Shown: positions 1 through 8,878, counted from the stretch's first letter. The stretch is DNA of 64,000 nt from Amycolatopsis balhimycina FH 1894 (GCF_000384295.1 NZ_KB913037.1:4412868-4476867), one strand, 5' to 3'. The notes: generated by a model not told the origin, from the letters alone. A program made the numbers and translations.

Positions 1-2407
1 CCACTCGCGTGCTGAGCCGCGGATCGGCGTAGGAGTGCGACGCCTCCAGGACGTACTCGCCCGCGATGTGCTGCCAGCCGTCGCGCCAGGCTTCGGCCGA
101 CCTCGGCGTGATGACGATGTCGGCCTCGACGGACTGGCCGGGCCGGGCTTCGACGCTCGCGAACCCGGCGAGCCAGCGGTGCGGCCGGTCGCCGCGTTCG
201 GTCGGGGCCAGGTAGAGCTGGACGACTTCGCGTCCCGTCCGCCGCCCGGTGTTGCGTACGCGAACCCGGACACGGACCCCGCCTTCGTCGTCCGGGTAGG
301 CGTCGAGTTCTTCGTACACCCAGGTCGTGTAGCCCTGTCCGTGGCCGAACCAGTAGGCGGGCTGCCGGTCGGTGCGGGCCCAGGCGCTGTAGCCGATGTA
401 GACGCCTTCGTCGTATTCGAGCGCGCCTTCTTCGGGCGTCACGTTGGTGACCGGCGCGTCTTCGAGCTTCGCCGGCCACGTCGTCGGCAGGCGGCCGCCG
501 GGTTCTTCGCGGCCGAAGAGGACGTCGGCGAGCGCGTCACCGCCGGCCTGGCCGGGGAACCAGGTCAGGAGCACGGCGGCGACGTCGTCCCGCCACGGCA
601 TCTCCACCGGGGAACCGGCGTTGACCACCACGACGGTGTTCCGGTTGGCTTCGGCGACCCGCGCAACGAGTTCGTCCTGCCGTCCGGGCAAGGCGAGCGA
701 AGTCCGGTCGAAGCCCTCGCTCTCGACCTCGGCGGTCGTGCCGACCACGACGACGGCGACTTCCGACTTTCCGGCCAGGGCAACGGCTTCCTCGATCGCG
801 GCGTCCGGGTCGAGCACCGGGCCGCGGTGCCCGAGCGCGAAGGTGACCCAGGCGAAGGTGCCCCGCGCGAACTCCGCCATCTCCGACGGGATCCAGTAGG
901 TCAGGCTGACGTCCACCGGCTCACCCGCGGTCAGCTCGATCTCCCGCCGCTGTTCGTGCACCTGCATGATGGACGTGAAGATGTCCCCGCCCTCCGGCAG
1001 GTTCACGCCGTCGAAGAGGGTCTGGCCGGCCACGGTGAGGCGGAGGTCGCCGGGGCCGGTGACGCCGAAGGTGTGCGTGCCGCTCTGCTCCGGCAGGAAG
1101 GTGGCGGCGATCTCGACCGACGCGAGCGTCCCGATGTCGAGCCCGGCCGGCAGTTCGCCGATCCAGTCGATCCTGGCTTTCCGCAAGGGAAATTCAGCCA
1201 ATCGGGTGCCGTCGGCGGCACGGGCCGTCGCGCGGAGCCGGAAATTGTCGGTGGCCGACGGTAGCGTCGTTCGCGGATCGGCACCGGGGGCGTACGTGAG
1301 CTCGGTGCCCGGGGGAACGGCCGCTTTCAGGCCGTCGAGAGGGGAGACGACGTGATCGGGGAACACGGTGGCACTGCCACCACCGAGGATCTTCGGGTCC
1401 GCGGCCAGCGCGCCGATGAGCGCGACGCTCTGCGGCTCGCGCAGCGGCAGCAGGCCGGTTTCGTTGCTGAGCAGGACGAAAGACCGGTGCGCGACCTCGC
1501 GGGCGAGCGCGTCACCGTCCACATCGGACTGAACAGGTACCGGGGTGCCGCCGAGCGCGCCGGTCCGACGGGCGAGCAGGAGCACCCGGCGGACCATGGC
1601 GTCGACCACGTCGGGGTGCACCTCGCCGCCGCGCACGGCTTCGGCGAGCCGTTCGCCGAACACCGTGCGGGGGCCGGGCATCGCGACGTCAAGCCCGCCG
1701 TTGGCGGAGGCGACGGTGTCGCGCGCGGCCAGCCAGTCGGAGACGACGAAGCCGTCGAAGCCCCATTCGCCGCGCAGCACGCCGTTGAGCAGCTCGGCGT
1801 GCTGGGTCATCGTGACACCGCCGACGCTGTTGTAGGCGGCCATGATCCCCCACGGCTTGGCCCGCCGGACGATGAGTTCGAACGGCGCGAGGTAGAGCTC
1901 GCGCAGCGCGCGTTCGCTGACGCGGACGTCGACGGTGAAGCGTTCGGTCTCGAAGTCGTTGGCGACGAAGTGCTTGACCGTGACGGCGACCCCGCCGTCC
2001 TGCACGCCGGTGACGTAGCCGGCGCCGATCATCCCGGTGAGGAGCGGATCTTCGGAGTAGCACTCGAAGTGCCGGCCGCCCAGCGGCGAACGCTGGAGGT
2101 TGACCGTGGGCGCGAGCAGCACGTGCACGCCCTTGCGCCGGGCCTCCTGCGCGAGCAGGCGGCCGACGCGCACGGCCAGCCGCGTGTCCCAGCTCGCGGC
2201 GAGTGCCGTCGGGCTGGGCAGGGTCACGGAGGGGTCGTCCGGGCTCCACCGCACCCCGCGGACGCCGACCGGGCCGTCGGAAAGCACGAGGGAGGCGAGG
2301 CCGATCCGGGGCAGTGCGGGCAGGGACCAGACGTCCTGCCCGGCGAGCAGGCTCGCCTTGGCGTCCAGGTCGAGCTCGGCCAGCAGCGCGTCGACGTCGA
2401 AGCTCAT
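1..2407 (-). CDS. Glycoside hydrolase family 3 beta-glucosidase with inserted PA14 domain (C-terminus outside window)
   Basis: Releases terminal beta-linked sugars from oligosaccharides or glycosides. Reading leftward from the ATG at 2407, the protein opens with a GH3 TIM-barrel domain. It shows the family motif KHFVANDFETER (about residues 150-162) and GFVVSDW (about residues 216-222), whose Asp is the nucleophile. A PA14-like carbohydrate-binding insertion lies around residues 385-530 inside the second alpha/beta domain, the arrangement of KefJ/BglX-like enzymes, and a fibronectin-III-like region runs to the window edge. No signal peptide is visible, so it is probably cytoplasmic. It is divergent from the TetR gene at 2503 with 95 bp between them, which suggests local control. 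The reading frame is open at base 1, so the end is missing. Exact substrate is not predictable. Confidence 0.93.
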   Translation of the reverse strand, partial: MSFDVDALLAELDLDAKASLLAGQDVWSLPALPRIGLASLVLSDGPVGVRGVRWSPDDPSVTLPSPTALAASWDTRLAVRVGRLLAQEARRKGVHVLLAPTVNLQRSPLGGRHFECYSEDPLLTGMIGAGYVTGVQDGGVAVTVKHFVANDFETERFTVDVRVSERALRELYLAPFELIVRRAKPWGIMAAYNSVGGVTMTQHAELLNGVLRGEWGFDGFVVSDWLAARDTVASANGGLDVAMPGPRTVFGERLAEAVRGGEVHPDVVDAMVRRVLLLARRTGALGGTPVPVQSDVDGDALAREVAHRSFVLLSNETGLLPLREPQSVALIGALAADPKILGGGSATVFPDHVVSPLDGLKAAVPPGTELTYAPGADPRTTLPSATDNFRLRATARAADGTRLAEFPLRKARIDWIGELPAGLDIGTLASVEIAATFLPEQSGTHTFGVTGPGDLRLTVAGQTLFDGVNLPEGGDIFTSIMQVHEQRREIELTAGEPVDVSLTYWIPSEMAEFARGTFAWVTFALGHRGPVLDPDAAIEEAVALAGKSEVAVVVVGTTAEVESEGFDRTSLALPGRQDELVARVAEANRNTVVVVNAGSPVEMPWRDDVAAVLLTWFPGQAGGDALADVLFGREEPGGRLPTTWPAKLEDAPVTNVTPEEGALEYDEGVYIGYSAWARTDRQPAYWFGHGQGYTTWVYEELDAYPDDEGGVRVRVRVRNTGRRTGREVVQLYLAPTERGDRPHRWLAGFASVEARPGQSVEADIVITPRSAEAWRDGWQHIAGEYVLEASHSYADPRLSTRV

Positions 2408-2458
2408 GCGGGTCCTCCGGGGTCGGTCCTGCCGTCACCCTACCTGGCGGTGAGTAGT

Positions 2459-2472
2459 GAACGTTATAGTTC
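2459..2472. promoter_or_regulatory. Operator-like inverted repeat in the GH3/TetR divergent promoter
   Basis: GAAC-N6-GTTC (2459-2462 and 2469-2472) lies in an AT-richer stretch between the two divergent starts. The spacer plus flank reads TATAGT on the plus strand (2466-2471), a usable -10 for the TetR gene, so a bound repressor would cover it. Assignment to the neighbouring TetR protein is inference. Confidence 0.4.
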
Positions 2473-2502
2473 CGTGACGACTTCTCCCGTAGGCTCGGGA
2501 TC

Positions 2503-3084
2503 ATGAGCCGGGCCAGGGGCACCGACCGACGGGCGAGCATCGTGCGTGCGGCGTTCGAGGTGATCGCCGAACGCGGCTACCGCGGCACGTCGCTGGCGGC
2601 CGTGGCCGACCGCGTCGGGCTGACGCAGCAGGGGTTGATGCACTACTTCCCGACCAAGGAAGACCTGCTGACGGCCGTGCTGGAGGCCCGGGACGAGTGG
2701 GACCTACTGCACTTCGGCCACGCCCCGCCGGGCGAAGAGTCGGCGATGACGGTGAACCAGCTGGCCGAACTCGTCGACTACAACGCGACCCGGCCGGGGA
2801 TCGTCCAGACGTACACGGTGCTTGCGGCGGACAGCGTCACGGATGACCACCCGGCGCGCAAGTACTTCCACGACCGCTACACCCGGGTCCGGGCGGGCAT
2901 GGCCGAGATGCTCGAACGCCACCGCGACGAGCTCCCGCCCGGCACCACCCCGGAACAGCTGGCCCCGATCGCGATCGCCGTCCTCGACGGCCTGCAGCTG
3001 CAGTGGCTCCTCGACCCGGCGGAGGTCGACATGCCCGCCGGGTTCCGCACCTTCCTGACCCTGCTGGGGATCAAGCCGGACTGA
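2503..3084 (+). CDS. TetR/AcrR family transcriptional regulator
   Basis: One-component DNA-binding regulator of 193 aa. The N-terminal HTH is clear: RRASIVRAAFEVIAERGYRG, then the recognition region GLTQQGLMHYFPTKEDLL around residues 35-55. The C-terminal ligand domain is of the type with EQLAPIAIAVLDGLQLQWLLDP, common in actinobacterial regulators next to sugar-hydrolase genes. It is divergent from the GH3 beta-glucosidase, which makes that enzyme and itself the likely targets. It ends 3 bp before the convergent PPOX gene, with no room for a separate terminator. Confidence 0.88.
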   Translation: MSRARGTDRRASIVRAAFEVIAERGYRGTSLAAVADRVGLTQQGLMHYFPTKEDLLTAVLEARDEWDLLHFGHAPPGEESAMTVNQLAELVDYNATRPGIVQTYTVLAADSVTDDHPARKYFHDRYTRVRAGMAEMLERHRDELPPGTTPEQLAPIAIAVLDGLQLQWLLDPAEVDMPAGFRTFLTLLGIKPD

Positions 3085-3087
3085 AGA

Positions 3088-3480
3088 TCAGCGCATGCCC
3101 ACGCTCTGCCGCTCGGGTTCGATGAGCGCGACGACCCGCTGCTGCTCGCGCGAATAGGGACCGCCGATGTACTTGGCCGCGATCCGGTCGACGATCTCCC
3201 AGGCGGCGTCGCCCTCGATCCACTCGACGACCCGGCCGCGGATGATCACCGGCTCGAACGGATTGTCCACCGGGGTCAGGGAGAGCGCGACGCGCGGGTC
3301 GCGGCGCAGGTTGCGGGCCTTCCGCGAGTCCGGGCCGGTGAGGATGGCGATGCGGTCGCCTTCCGGGTCGACCCAGACCGGCACGGTGTGGGGAGCGCCG
3401 TCGGGCAGGACGGTGGCGAGGTGGCCGATCGCGGTGGTGGCGAGGATGCGGCGGACGTCGGCGTCGAGCATGGTGGTCAT
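3088..3480 (-). CDS. PPOX-class (split-barrel flavin/F420-binding) protein
   Basis: A 130-aa protein of the pyridoxamine-5'-phosphate-oxidase-like split-barrel fold. GHLATVLPDGAPHTVPVWVD near the start and DSRKARNLRRDPRVALSL around residues 55-70 are typical of the actinobacterial PPOX-class F420-dependent enzymes, which reduce small molecules with F420H2. It is full length for the family. It is on the same strand as, and 24 bp downstream of, the dihydrofolate-reductase-like gene, so the two are probably co-transcribed. F420 rather than FMN as cofactor is inferred from the taxon. The substrate is unknown. Confidence 0.8.
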   Translation of the reverse strand: MTTMLDADVRRILATTAIGHLATVLPDGAPHTVPVWVDPEGDRIAILTGPDSRKARNLRRDPRVALSLTPVDNPFEPVIIRGRVVEWIEGDAAWEIVDRIAAKYIGGPYSREQQRVVALIEPERQSVGMR

Positions 3481-3504
3481 CTCCTTGGTGAGGGTGGCTG
3501 CTTT

Positions 3505-4092
3505 TCAGGCGACTGCGTAGTGGAGGTGGGTGACACCGGGAGCGGGAACGGCCTCGACGAGCTGGAGCCGCACCTGGCCGGGCAGCTCCTGGAAGAAGGA
3601 CCGGCCGCCGCCGAGCAGCACCGGCACCTGGTGGAGGACGATTTCGTCGACGAGCCCCGCCTGCAGCGCCGAGGCCAGCACGCCGCCACCCATGAGACCG
3701 ACGTCCTTGCCACCGGCGGCCTCCCGGGCCGCCGCGATCGCGTCCTCGACGGTGCCGGCGAGGGTTTGCCGCTCGGTCAGCTCCGGCGCCGGCCGGTGGC
3801 TGACGAGGAAGAGCGGGGCGTCCGGGTGCGGGCTGCCGCCGCCGAAGTGGTCGGAGTCCTCGTAGGTGTTGCGACCCGCCACGATCGCACCCACCCGCCC
3901 GGCGAGGCTGTCGAAGACGCGGGCGCTCGGCGCGCTGAGCTTGAAGAAGTCGAACACCCGGCTCGGAGTGTCTCCGTCGGAGTACCAGTCGAAGAGCATC
4001 CCGCCGTCGCCGAGCCCCTGCCCGGGACGGGCGCCGCGGCCGGCGATGTACCCGTCGACCGACACGGCGTGGGCGCTGAAGACCTTGCTCAT
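3505..4092 (-). CDS. Dihydrofolate reductase / RibD C-terminal family protein
   Basis: A 195-aa protein of the RibD C-terminal/DHFR superfamily (YyaP type). It shows the N-terminal strand MSKVFSAHAVSVDGYIAG, the NADPH-region pattern GAIVAGRNTYE, and the glycine-rich GGKDVGLMGGGVLAS about residue 150. Members are NADPH-dependent reductases of mostly unknown substrate, usually not the true folate enzyme. It is divergent from an HxlR regulator across an 89-bp spacer with two inverted repeats, and probably forms a transcript with the PPOX gene downstream. Confidence 0.85.
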   Translation of the reverse strand: MSKVFSAHAVSVDGYIAGRGARPGQGLGDGGMLFDWYSDGDTPSRVFDFFKLSAPSARVFDSLAGRVGAIVAGRNTYEDSDHFGGGSPHPDAPLFLVSHRPAPELTERQTLAGTVEDAIAAAREAAGGKDVGLMGGGVLASALQAGLVDEIVLHQVPVLLGGGRSFFQELPGQVRLQLVEAVPAPGVTHLHYAVA

Positions 4093-4108
4093 CGCGACAT
4101 CCCTTCTG

Positions 4109-4175
4109 GGTTCCTTCAGGAGACTCCAGAACCGTAGCAGTCCAAGTTCCCTAAGGGAACCCCGAGTGCTAAACT
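4109..4175. promoter_or_regulatory. Two inverted repeats and -10 box in the DHFR-like/HxlR divergent promoter
   Basis: The first repeat is GGTTC (4109-4113) with GAACC (4129-4133). The second is tighter and perfect, GTTCCC-TAA-GGGAAC (4146-4160). A -10-like TAAACT sits at 4170-4175, only 6 nt before the ATG at 4182, so the HxlR mRNA is probably leaderless. The tight palindrome lies about where a -35 would be and suits autorepression by HxlR. Binding is inference. Confidence 0.45.
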
Positions 4176-4181
4176 GGCTTC

Positions 4182-4637
4182 ATGCAGCGCACGAACTTCA
4201 GCGACCTGGCCGCATGCTCGATCGCGCGCACACTCGATGTCATCGGGGAACCCTGGTCACCGCTGATCCTCCGGGACATCTGGGCGGGCTTCAGCCGGTT
4301 CGAGCAGATCCAGGCGGACCTGGGCATCTCGCGCAAGGTGCTCACCGAGCGGCTCAACCACTTGGTGGCGGAGGAGGTCATCGAGCGCCGCCCGTACGAC
4401 CGCCGGCCGCGCTACGAGTACGTCCTGACGGAGAAGGGCACCGAGCTGGTGGACATGCTGATGGTGATGACCCGCTGGGGCGACAAGTGGCTGGCGGGCA
4501 AGGCAGGCCCCCCGGTGCTCTACCGCCACGAGGCATGCGGCGAAATCACCACGGTCGACCTACGCTGCACCCACTGCGGCAACCCGATGCACGCAGGAGA
4601 CGTCGAGCTGCTGGCCGGCCCGGGCGCAACCAGATAG
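4182..4637 (+). CDS. HxlR family transcriptional regulator
   Basis: A 151-aa winged-helix protein of the MarR-like HxlR family. The signature MQRTNFSDLAACSIARTLDVIGEPWSPLILRD opens the protein, followed by ISRKVLTERLNHLVAEEVIERRPYDRRP, the recognition helix and wing. The C-terminus carries a CGE...CTHCGNPMH segment with Cys pairs, common in longer HxlR members and possibly metal-binding. It is divergent from the DHFR-like/PPOX pair, its likely target. HxlR proteins often answer quinones, aldehydes or redox stress; the signal here is unknown. Confidence 0.9.
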   Translation: MQRTNFSDLAACSIARTLDVIGEPWSPLILRDIWAGFSRFEQIQADLGISRKVLTERLNHLVAEEVIERRPYDRRPRYEYVLTEKGTELVDMLMVMTRWGDKWLAGKAGPPVLYRHEACGEITTVDLRCTHCGNPMHAGDVELLAGPGATR

Positions 4638-4681
4638 TCGCGCCCCCGCCCAAGCCGCCCGCGCTGCGCGACAAGGATGCC

Positions 4682-4728
4682 GTGAACGACTCGTTCATGA
4701 CGTCCGACGACAGGAAAGAGTCGTTCAC
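4682..4728. repeat. Dispersed inverted-repeat element (family shared with 34716-34764)
   Basis: GTGAACGACTC (4682-4692) pairs perfectly with GAGTCGTTCAC (4718-4728) across a 25-nt loop. The loop and one arm recur in inverted orientation at about 34720-34745, with more than 20 identical bases. It lies between the convergent HxlR and MarR genes and may act as a terminator hairpin. It is not next to a transposase. Confidence 0.6.
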
Positions 4729-4768
4729 GACGTCGCGGACCGCGGTTCCAGAGCCCGTGTGGACGACC

Positions 4769-5215
4769 TCATGACAGCCGCGGCTGGGCCGCCACTTCCC
4801 GCAGCCGCCGCAATGTGCGCAGTGTCGTCTCCAAGTCCTCCTGCGACACCTCCGCCGCCACGCCCTCCGCCCAGTCGACCTGCGCCGCGTCCAGCTCCCG
4901 CATCGCCACACGCGCCCGTCGCGTCAGCGACAACAACGGGGCCCGGGCGTCGGCCGGGTTCGGCAACCGGTCGAGCATTCCGTTGCGCAGCAAGCGGTTC
5001 ACCGTCTCCTGCACGCTCTGCCTGCGCAACCCCCGCCGCCGCGCCACCTCCGCCGCCGTTGCCGGGCCGTCCTCGAGGAAGCCGAGCACTTGCCACTGCG
5101 CCGCCGTCAGCCCGACCGGCTGCGTCAGCGCGTCGCCTGCCGCGAGGAAGCCTCCGTTGCAGGCGAAGACCGCGTCGATCACCCGGGTGAACGTCTCGGC
5201 TCGAGGGGACCGCAT
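4769..5215 (-). CDS. MarR family transcriptional regulator
   Basis: The ATG at 5215 gives a 148-aa protein starting MRSPRAETFTRVID. The open frame runs further upstream but that part is antisense to the DUF1579 gene and has no family features. The winged helix is clear: LTAAQWQVLGFLEDGPATAA, AEVARRRGLRRQSVQETVNRL (recognition helix) and DRLPNPADARAPLLSLT (wing with the family Asp-Arg-like turn). It is divergent from the DUF1579 gene across 49 bp that hold GTGC-N7-GCAC (5218-5232), a possible operator. The ligand is unknown. Confidence 0.85.
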   Translation of the reverse strand: MRSPRAETFTRVIDAVFACNGGFLAAGDALTQPVGLTAAQWQVLGFLEDGPATAAEVARRRGLRRQSVQETVNRLLRNGMLDRLPNPADARAPLLSLTRRARVAMRELDAAQVDWAEGVAAEVSQEDLETTLRTLRRLREVAAQPRLS

Positions 5216-5264
5216 GCGTGCTAGTCTCGCACATCGGCAGGCACCTGTCGAAATGGAGACGATC

Positions 5265-5969
5265 ATGGACATGCCCGGCCTCGGCCCCGCGCACGACGCC
5301 CTCAAAGCCTTCGTCGGCGACTGGACCGGCACCGAAGAACTCGCGGCCTCGCCGTGGGCGCCGGCTTCGACCGCGCGCGGCGACTGCGAATACCGCTTGG
5401 CGCTCAACGGTTTCGCCCTGATCCAGCAGTACCGCCAGCGCCGCGCGGACGGATCGGAGTTCCTGGGCCACAACGTCTTCACCGCCGATCCGCGCACCGG
5501 CGAAACGCTCTGGTACGGCTTCGACAGCTACGGCTTCCCGCCCGAGTCACCCGCGCGCGGCACCTGGTCCGGCGCGACGCTGACCCTGGAGAAACAGACC
5601 GCCCGCGGCGTGGCCCGGCACCGGCTCACGCCGGACGGCGGCGCCCTGACCCACGAAATCGACGTCAAGCTGGGCGAAGACAGCGATTTCAGCCCATTCC
5701 TGCGGGCGCGGTACACCCGGAAAACGGGTAGAGGAAACGGGCGACGCCCCTCCCCCCTTTGCACGAGGACGTCACCCGTTTCCGGTCCCTGCCAACCACA
5801 TCCGCGGACCTGCCACTCCGGGCGGCCGCGCGTCGGGCATACCAGAAAACAATTATTATTATTTGCCCTTGCCTTGTTTCTGGCTCTGTCACGAGTGTGT
5901 CCCCGATGCCGCCGGAGGCCCAGGGAAATCGATTACTTTCACCCGAACGGCCGAGCCGCCACCCGGTGA
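5265..5969 (+). CDS. DUF1579 family protein with aberrant C-terminal extension
   Basis: The ATG at 5265 follows a GGAG six bases upstream. Residues 1-150 match DUF1579: GPAHDALKAFVGDWTGTEEL, then LNGFALIQQYRQ, a GHNVFTADPRTGETLWYGFDSYG core and FLRARYTRK. The family normally stops just after that last strand. Here the frame continues for about 80 low-complexity Arg/Pro/Ser-rich residues, through a possible hairpin and an AT-rich stretch (5840-5885). At the AAAA run near 5721 one extra A would give an immediate stop. The tail therefore looks like a lost stop codon rather than a domain. Function of DUF1579 is unknown. Confidence 0.72.
   Translation: MDMPGLGPAHDALKAFVGDWTGTEELAASPWAPASTARGDCEYRLALNGFALIQQYRQRRADGSEFLGHNVFTADPRTGETLWYGFDSYGFPPESPARGTWSGATLTLEKQTARGVARHRLTPDGGALTHEIDVKLGEDSDFSPFLRARYTRKTGRGNGRRPSPLCTRTSPVSGPCQPHPRTCHSGRPRVGHTRKQLLLFALALFLALSRVCPRCRRRPREIDYFHPNGRAATR
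5722..5781. terminator. Possible terminator hairpin inside the DUF1579 tail
   Basis: AAACGGGT (5722-5729) and ACCCGTTT (5774-5781) form a perfect 8-bp inverted repeat, with a GGGCG-ACGCCC mini-hairpin in the loop. It sits exactly where the DUF1579 domain ends, which supports the view that translation or transcription once ended here. There is no T tract. Confidence 0.3.
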
Positions 5970-6019
5970 GCGGTCAACGCCGCTGAAAACTGTCGGACCC
6001 CCGGAGTACAGATGAAGAG

Positions 6020-7969
6020 GTGACCGGACCCGCCGAAACCACCACCGACCCGCCCCCGCTGATCGGGGTCGAAAACATGAAGATGCCCGAGTGGGCCCGC
6101 GTCGACGAACGAGTCGCCCAGGCCGGCTTCGGGCAAGCCGTGCGTGCGCTGCCGTCCGCCATCGCGGTCGTGCTGCGGCTCGCGTGGCGCACGTCGCCGC
6201 GGCTGACCCTGCTGGCCGCCGTCGTGCACGTCGTCTCCGGCTGCGTCACGGCGTTCGGGCTGCTCGCCACCGCGAACGTCTTCACCGCGCTGCTCGAACA
6301 GGGCCCGACCCCGGACCGGGTGCTGCAGTCGCTGCCGGCGATCGCGGTCGTCATGGGGTCGTACGCCGCGCGGGCGTTGCTCGACGCGGCCGTCGCCGCC
6401 GTCGAAGGCGCACTGCGGCCGCGTGTCACAGCGGCGGCGGATGACGCGGTGACGGCGGCGGTCGTGCGCGTCGGGCTGATCGCGTTCGAAGACGCGGACT
6501 TCCGGGAACTCGCCCGCCAGGGCGCGCGGTACGGCGTGCACGCCATCGAGACCAGCCTGCGCCGGGTGGCGGACCTGACGTCGTCGGCGATCTCGCTCGC
6601 GGCGGCGATGATCACGGCCGGCCTGCTCAACCCGTGGCTCGCGCCGGTCCTGCTGCTCGCCGCCGCGGCCGACGGCTGGGCCGCCGCCCGCGTGGCGAAG
6701 CTGAACTACCGGCATTTCCTCGACACCGTCGGGCGGAACATCCGCAAGTCGATCGTCGAGGAGGTCGCCACCTGGCGCTCGATGGCCCTCGAACGGCACG
6801 CGCTGACGCTGCAGGAACCGCTGCTCGGCGAGTACCGGCGCATCTCCTCGAGCCTCACCCGGGAGGAGGTCCGGCTGGCGCACCGCAGCAACCTGGTCCG
6901 CGCCACCGGGCGGGCGGCGGCCGGCTTCGGCACGGCCGTCGCGTACCTGGTACTCGGCTGGCTGCTCTACACCGGCGCGATGGAGCTGGCCCTGGCCGGC
7001 ACGGCGGTCCTGGCGATGCGCACGGCGTCGACGGCGCTGTCCAACACCATGCGCGCGGTCAACTCGCTGTACGAGGACTCGTTCTACATCGGCTTCTACA
7101 ACCAGCTGCTCGTGGAGTCGATCAAGCTGCAACCACCGCCGACGGCGGTGACCGCGCCCGCCAATCCCGCCGAGATCCGGCTGGATGGCGTCACGTTCAC
7201 CTACCCGGGCCAGGAAAACCCCGCGCTGCGGGACGTCTCGCTGACGATCCGGCGCGGCGAGGTGGTCGCGCTCGTCGGCGAGAACGGCTCGGGCAAGACC
7301 ACCCTCGGCAAGCTGCTCACCGGGCTCTACCCACCGGACGAGGGCACGGTCCGCTGGGACGACGTCGACCTCGCGCGGGCCGACCCGGCGTCGGTGCACG
7401 CGAACATCGCGGTGATCGCGCAGGAGCCCGCGGAGTGGCCGATGACCGCGGCGAACAACGTCACGGTGGGGCGCCTCGGCCGGCCGGACCCGGATCGGCG
7501 GGCGTGGCGCGAAGCGATCGACTACTCGGGCGCGGACGAGGTGATCGCCTCCTTGCCCGCCAAGGAGAACACGGTCCTGTCGAAGAAGTTCGACGAGGGC
7601 CACGACCTGTCCGGCGGCCAGTGGCAGCGCATGGGCATCGCCCGCGGCATCTACCGCGACGCCTCGGTGCTGGTGGCCGACGAACCGACGGCGGCGCTCG
7701 ACGCCCGCGCCGAGGCCCGGGTGTTCGCCGGGCTCCAGCACGCGAGCACGTCGGGCCGCGGCCGCCGCACGACCGTGCTGGTGACGCACCGGCTGGCCAA
7801 CATCCGGTCGGCGGACCGGATCCTGGTCCTGGAGAAGGGGAGGCTGATCGAAGAAGGCACCCACGACGAGCTGATCCGCGCGGGCGGGGTCTACCACGAG
7901 CTGTACGAGATCCAGGCCCGCGCCTACCGGAACGAACCGGCCGAAGTGGCGGACCGGGAACCGCCGTGA
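6020..7969 (+). CDS. ABC transporter, fused permease and ATPase (exporter type)
   Basis: A 649-aa half-transporter. An N-terminal membrane domain has about six predicted helices (for example LTLLAAVVHVVSGCVTAFG and AAMITAGLLNPWLAPVLLL) up to residue 360, followed by a complete nucleotide-binding domain. The ATPase has Walker A GENGSGKT, signature LSGGQ, Walker B VLVADEPTAALD and switch His in VTHR. The frame opens with GTG at 6020; an ATG at 6077 is an alternative. Sequence of this type occurs in natural-product exporters, but no biosynthesis genes are nearby. It likely works as a homodimer and is followed after 12 bp by a hydrolase, possibly as an operon. Confidence 0.9.
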   Translation: MTGPAETTTDPPPLIGVENMKMPEWARVDERVAQAGFGQAVRALPSAIAVVLRLAWRTSPRLTLLAAVVHVVSGCVTAFGLLATANVFTALLEQGPTPDRVLQSLPAIAVVMGSYAARALLDAAVAAVEGALRPRVTAAADDAVTAAVVRVGLIAFEDADFRELARQGARYGVHAIETSLRRVADLTSSAISLAAAMITAGLLNPWLAPVLLLAAAADGWAAARVAKLNYRHFLDTVGRNIRKSIVEEVATWRSMALERHALTLQEPLLGEYRRISSSLTREEVRLAHRSNLVRATGRAAAGFGTAVAYLVLGWLLYTGAMELALAGTAVLAMRTASTALSNTMRAVNSLYEDSFYIGFYNQLLVESIKLQPPPTAVTAPANPAEIRLDGVTFTYPGQENPALRDVSLTIRRGEVVALVGENGSGKTTLGKLLTGLYPPDEGTVRWDDVDLARADPASVHANIAVIAQEPAEWPMTAANNVTVGRLGRPDPDRRAWREAIDYSGADEVIASLPAKENTVLSKKFDEGHDLSGGQWQRMGIARGIYRDASVLVADEPTAALDARAEARVFAGLQHASTSGRGRRTTVLVTHRLANIRSADRILVLEKGRLIEEGTHDELIRAGGVYHELYEIQARAYRNEPAEVADREPP

Positions 7970-7981
7970 TGTCCTGGGACG

Positions 7982-8869
7982 ATGGCGGAACGCGTCGCGC
8001 GGGTCAACGGCATCGAGCTGTGCCACGAGACGTTCGGCACTGTGGACGGGCGGGCCCTGCTGCTCGTGATGGGCCTCGGCGCGCCGATGATCTGGTGGGA
8101 CGACGAGTTCTGCGAAAGCCTGGCCGCGCAGGGGTTCCGCGTGATCCGCTTCGACAACCGGGACGCCGGGCGGTCGAGCCGGATGCGCGGCCGGCCGAAC
8201 CTCGCGCAGGCGTACCTGCTGCGCAGCGCGCCGTACTCGCTGGAGGACATGGCCGACGACGCCGCCGGGCTGCTGGACGCGCTGGGCGTTCCCGCCGCGC
8301 ACGTGGCCGGCGCGTCGATGGGCGGGATGATCGCGCAGACGCTGGCTTTCCGGCACCCGGAGCGGGTGCGGTCGCTGACGTCGATCATGTCGAGCACCGG
8401 CGGCAGGCTGGTCGGACGGCCGAGCCCCCGGGCAATGTCGATGTCGATTTCGATGCTGCTCGCCACGCCGCCGCGCACCCGCGCGGACTACGTCGAGTTG
8501 CTCGTCCGCACGTTCCGGCTGATCGGCTCGCCCGGCTACCCGTTCGACGAGGAACGGATGCGGGACCGGGCCCAGCGCACGTACGACCGCGGCGTGCACC
8601 CGGGCGGCACCCTCCGCCAGCTCGCCGCGATCATGGCCGAGCACGACCGCTCACCGCGGCTGGGGAAGGTGCGGGTGCCGGCCCTGGTGGTCCACGGCGC
8701 GCGCGACCCGCTAGTGCACGTCTCGGGCGGACGCGCCACGGCACGCGCCATCCCCGGCGCGGACCTCGACGTCGTCCCCGGCATGGGCCACGACCTGCCC
8801 CGCGCGGTGTGGCCGCGGGTGATCAGGGGCATCACCCGGATCGCCGACCGCGCCGAAGCGGCGAACTGA
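7982..8869 (+). CDS. Alpha/beta hydrolase
   Basis: A 295-aa alpha/beta hydrolase of the RdmC/TesD-like esterase group. It shows the oxyanion segment LVMGLGAPMIWWDD, the nucleophile elbow GASMGG (Ser about 113), the acid in GARDPLVH and the His in GMGHDLP. RFDNRDAGRSSR is typical of this group. It starts 12 bp after the ABC exporter and is likely co-transcribed. No substrate can be deduced. It is followed by a short direct repeat and the convergent decarboxylase gene. Confidence 0.85.
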   Translation: MAERVARVNGIELCHETFGTVDGRALLLVMGLGAPMIWWDDEFCESLAAQGFRVIRFDNRDAGRSSRMRGRPNLAQAYLLRSAPYSLEDMADDAAGLLDALGVPAAHVAGASMGGMIAQTLAFRHPERVRSLTSIMSSTGGRLVGRPSPRAMSMSISMLLATPPRTRADYVELLVRTFRLIGSPGYPFDEERMRDRAQRTYDRGVHPGGTLRQLAAIMAEHDRSPRLGKVRVPALVVHGARDPLVHVSGGRATARAIPGADLDVVPGMGHDLPRAVWPRVIRGITRIADRAEAAN

Positions 8870-8878
8870 CGCGTCATT

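Noticed and set aside
5939..8644. 901-codon open frame on the minus strand opposite the ABC transporter and hydrolase
   Set aside because: It is the complement of two well-supported genes, is Arg/His/Pro-rich with no domain, and is a typical high-GC antisense artefact.
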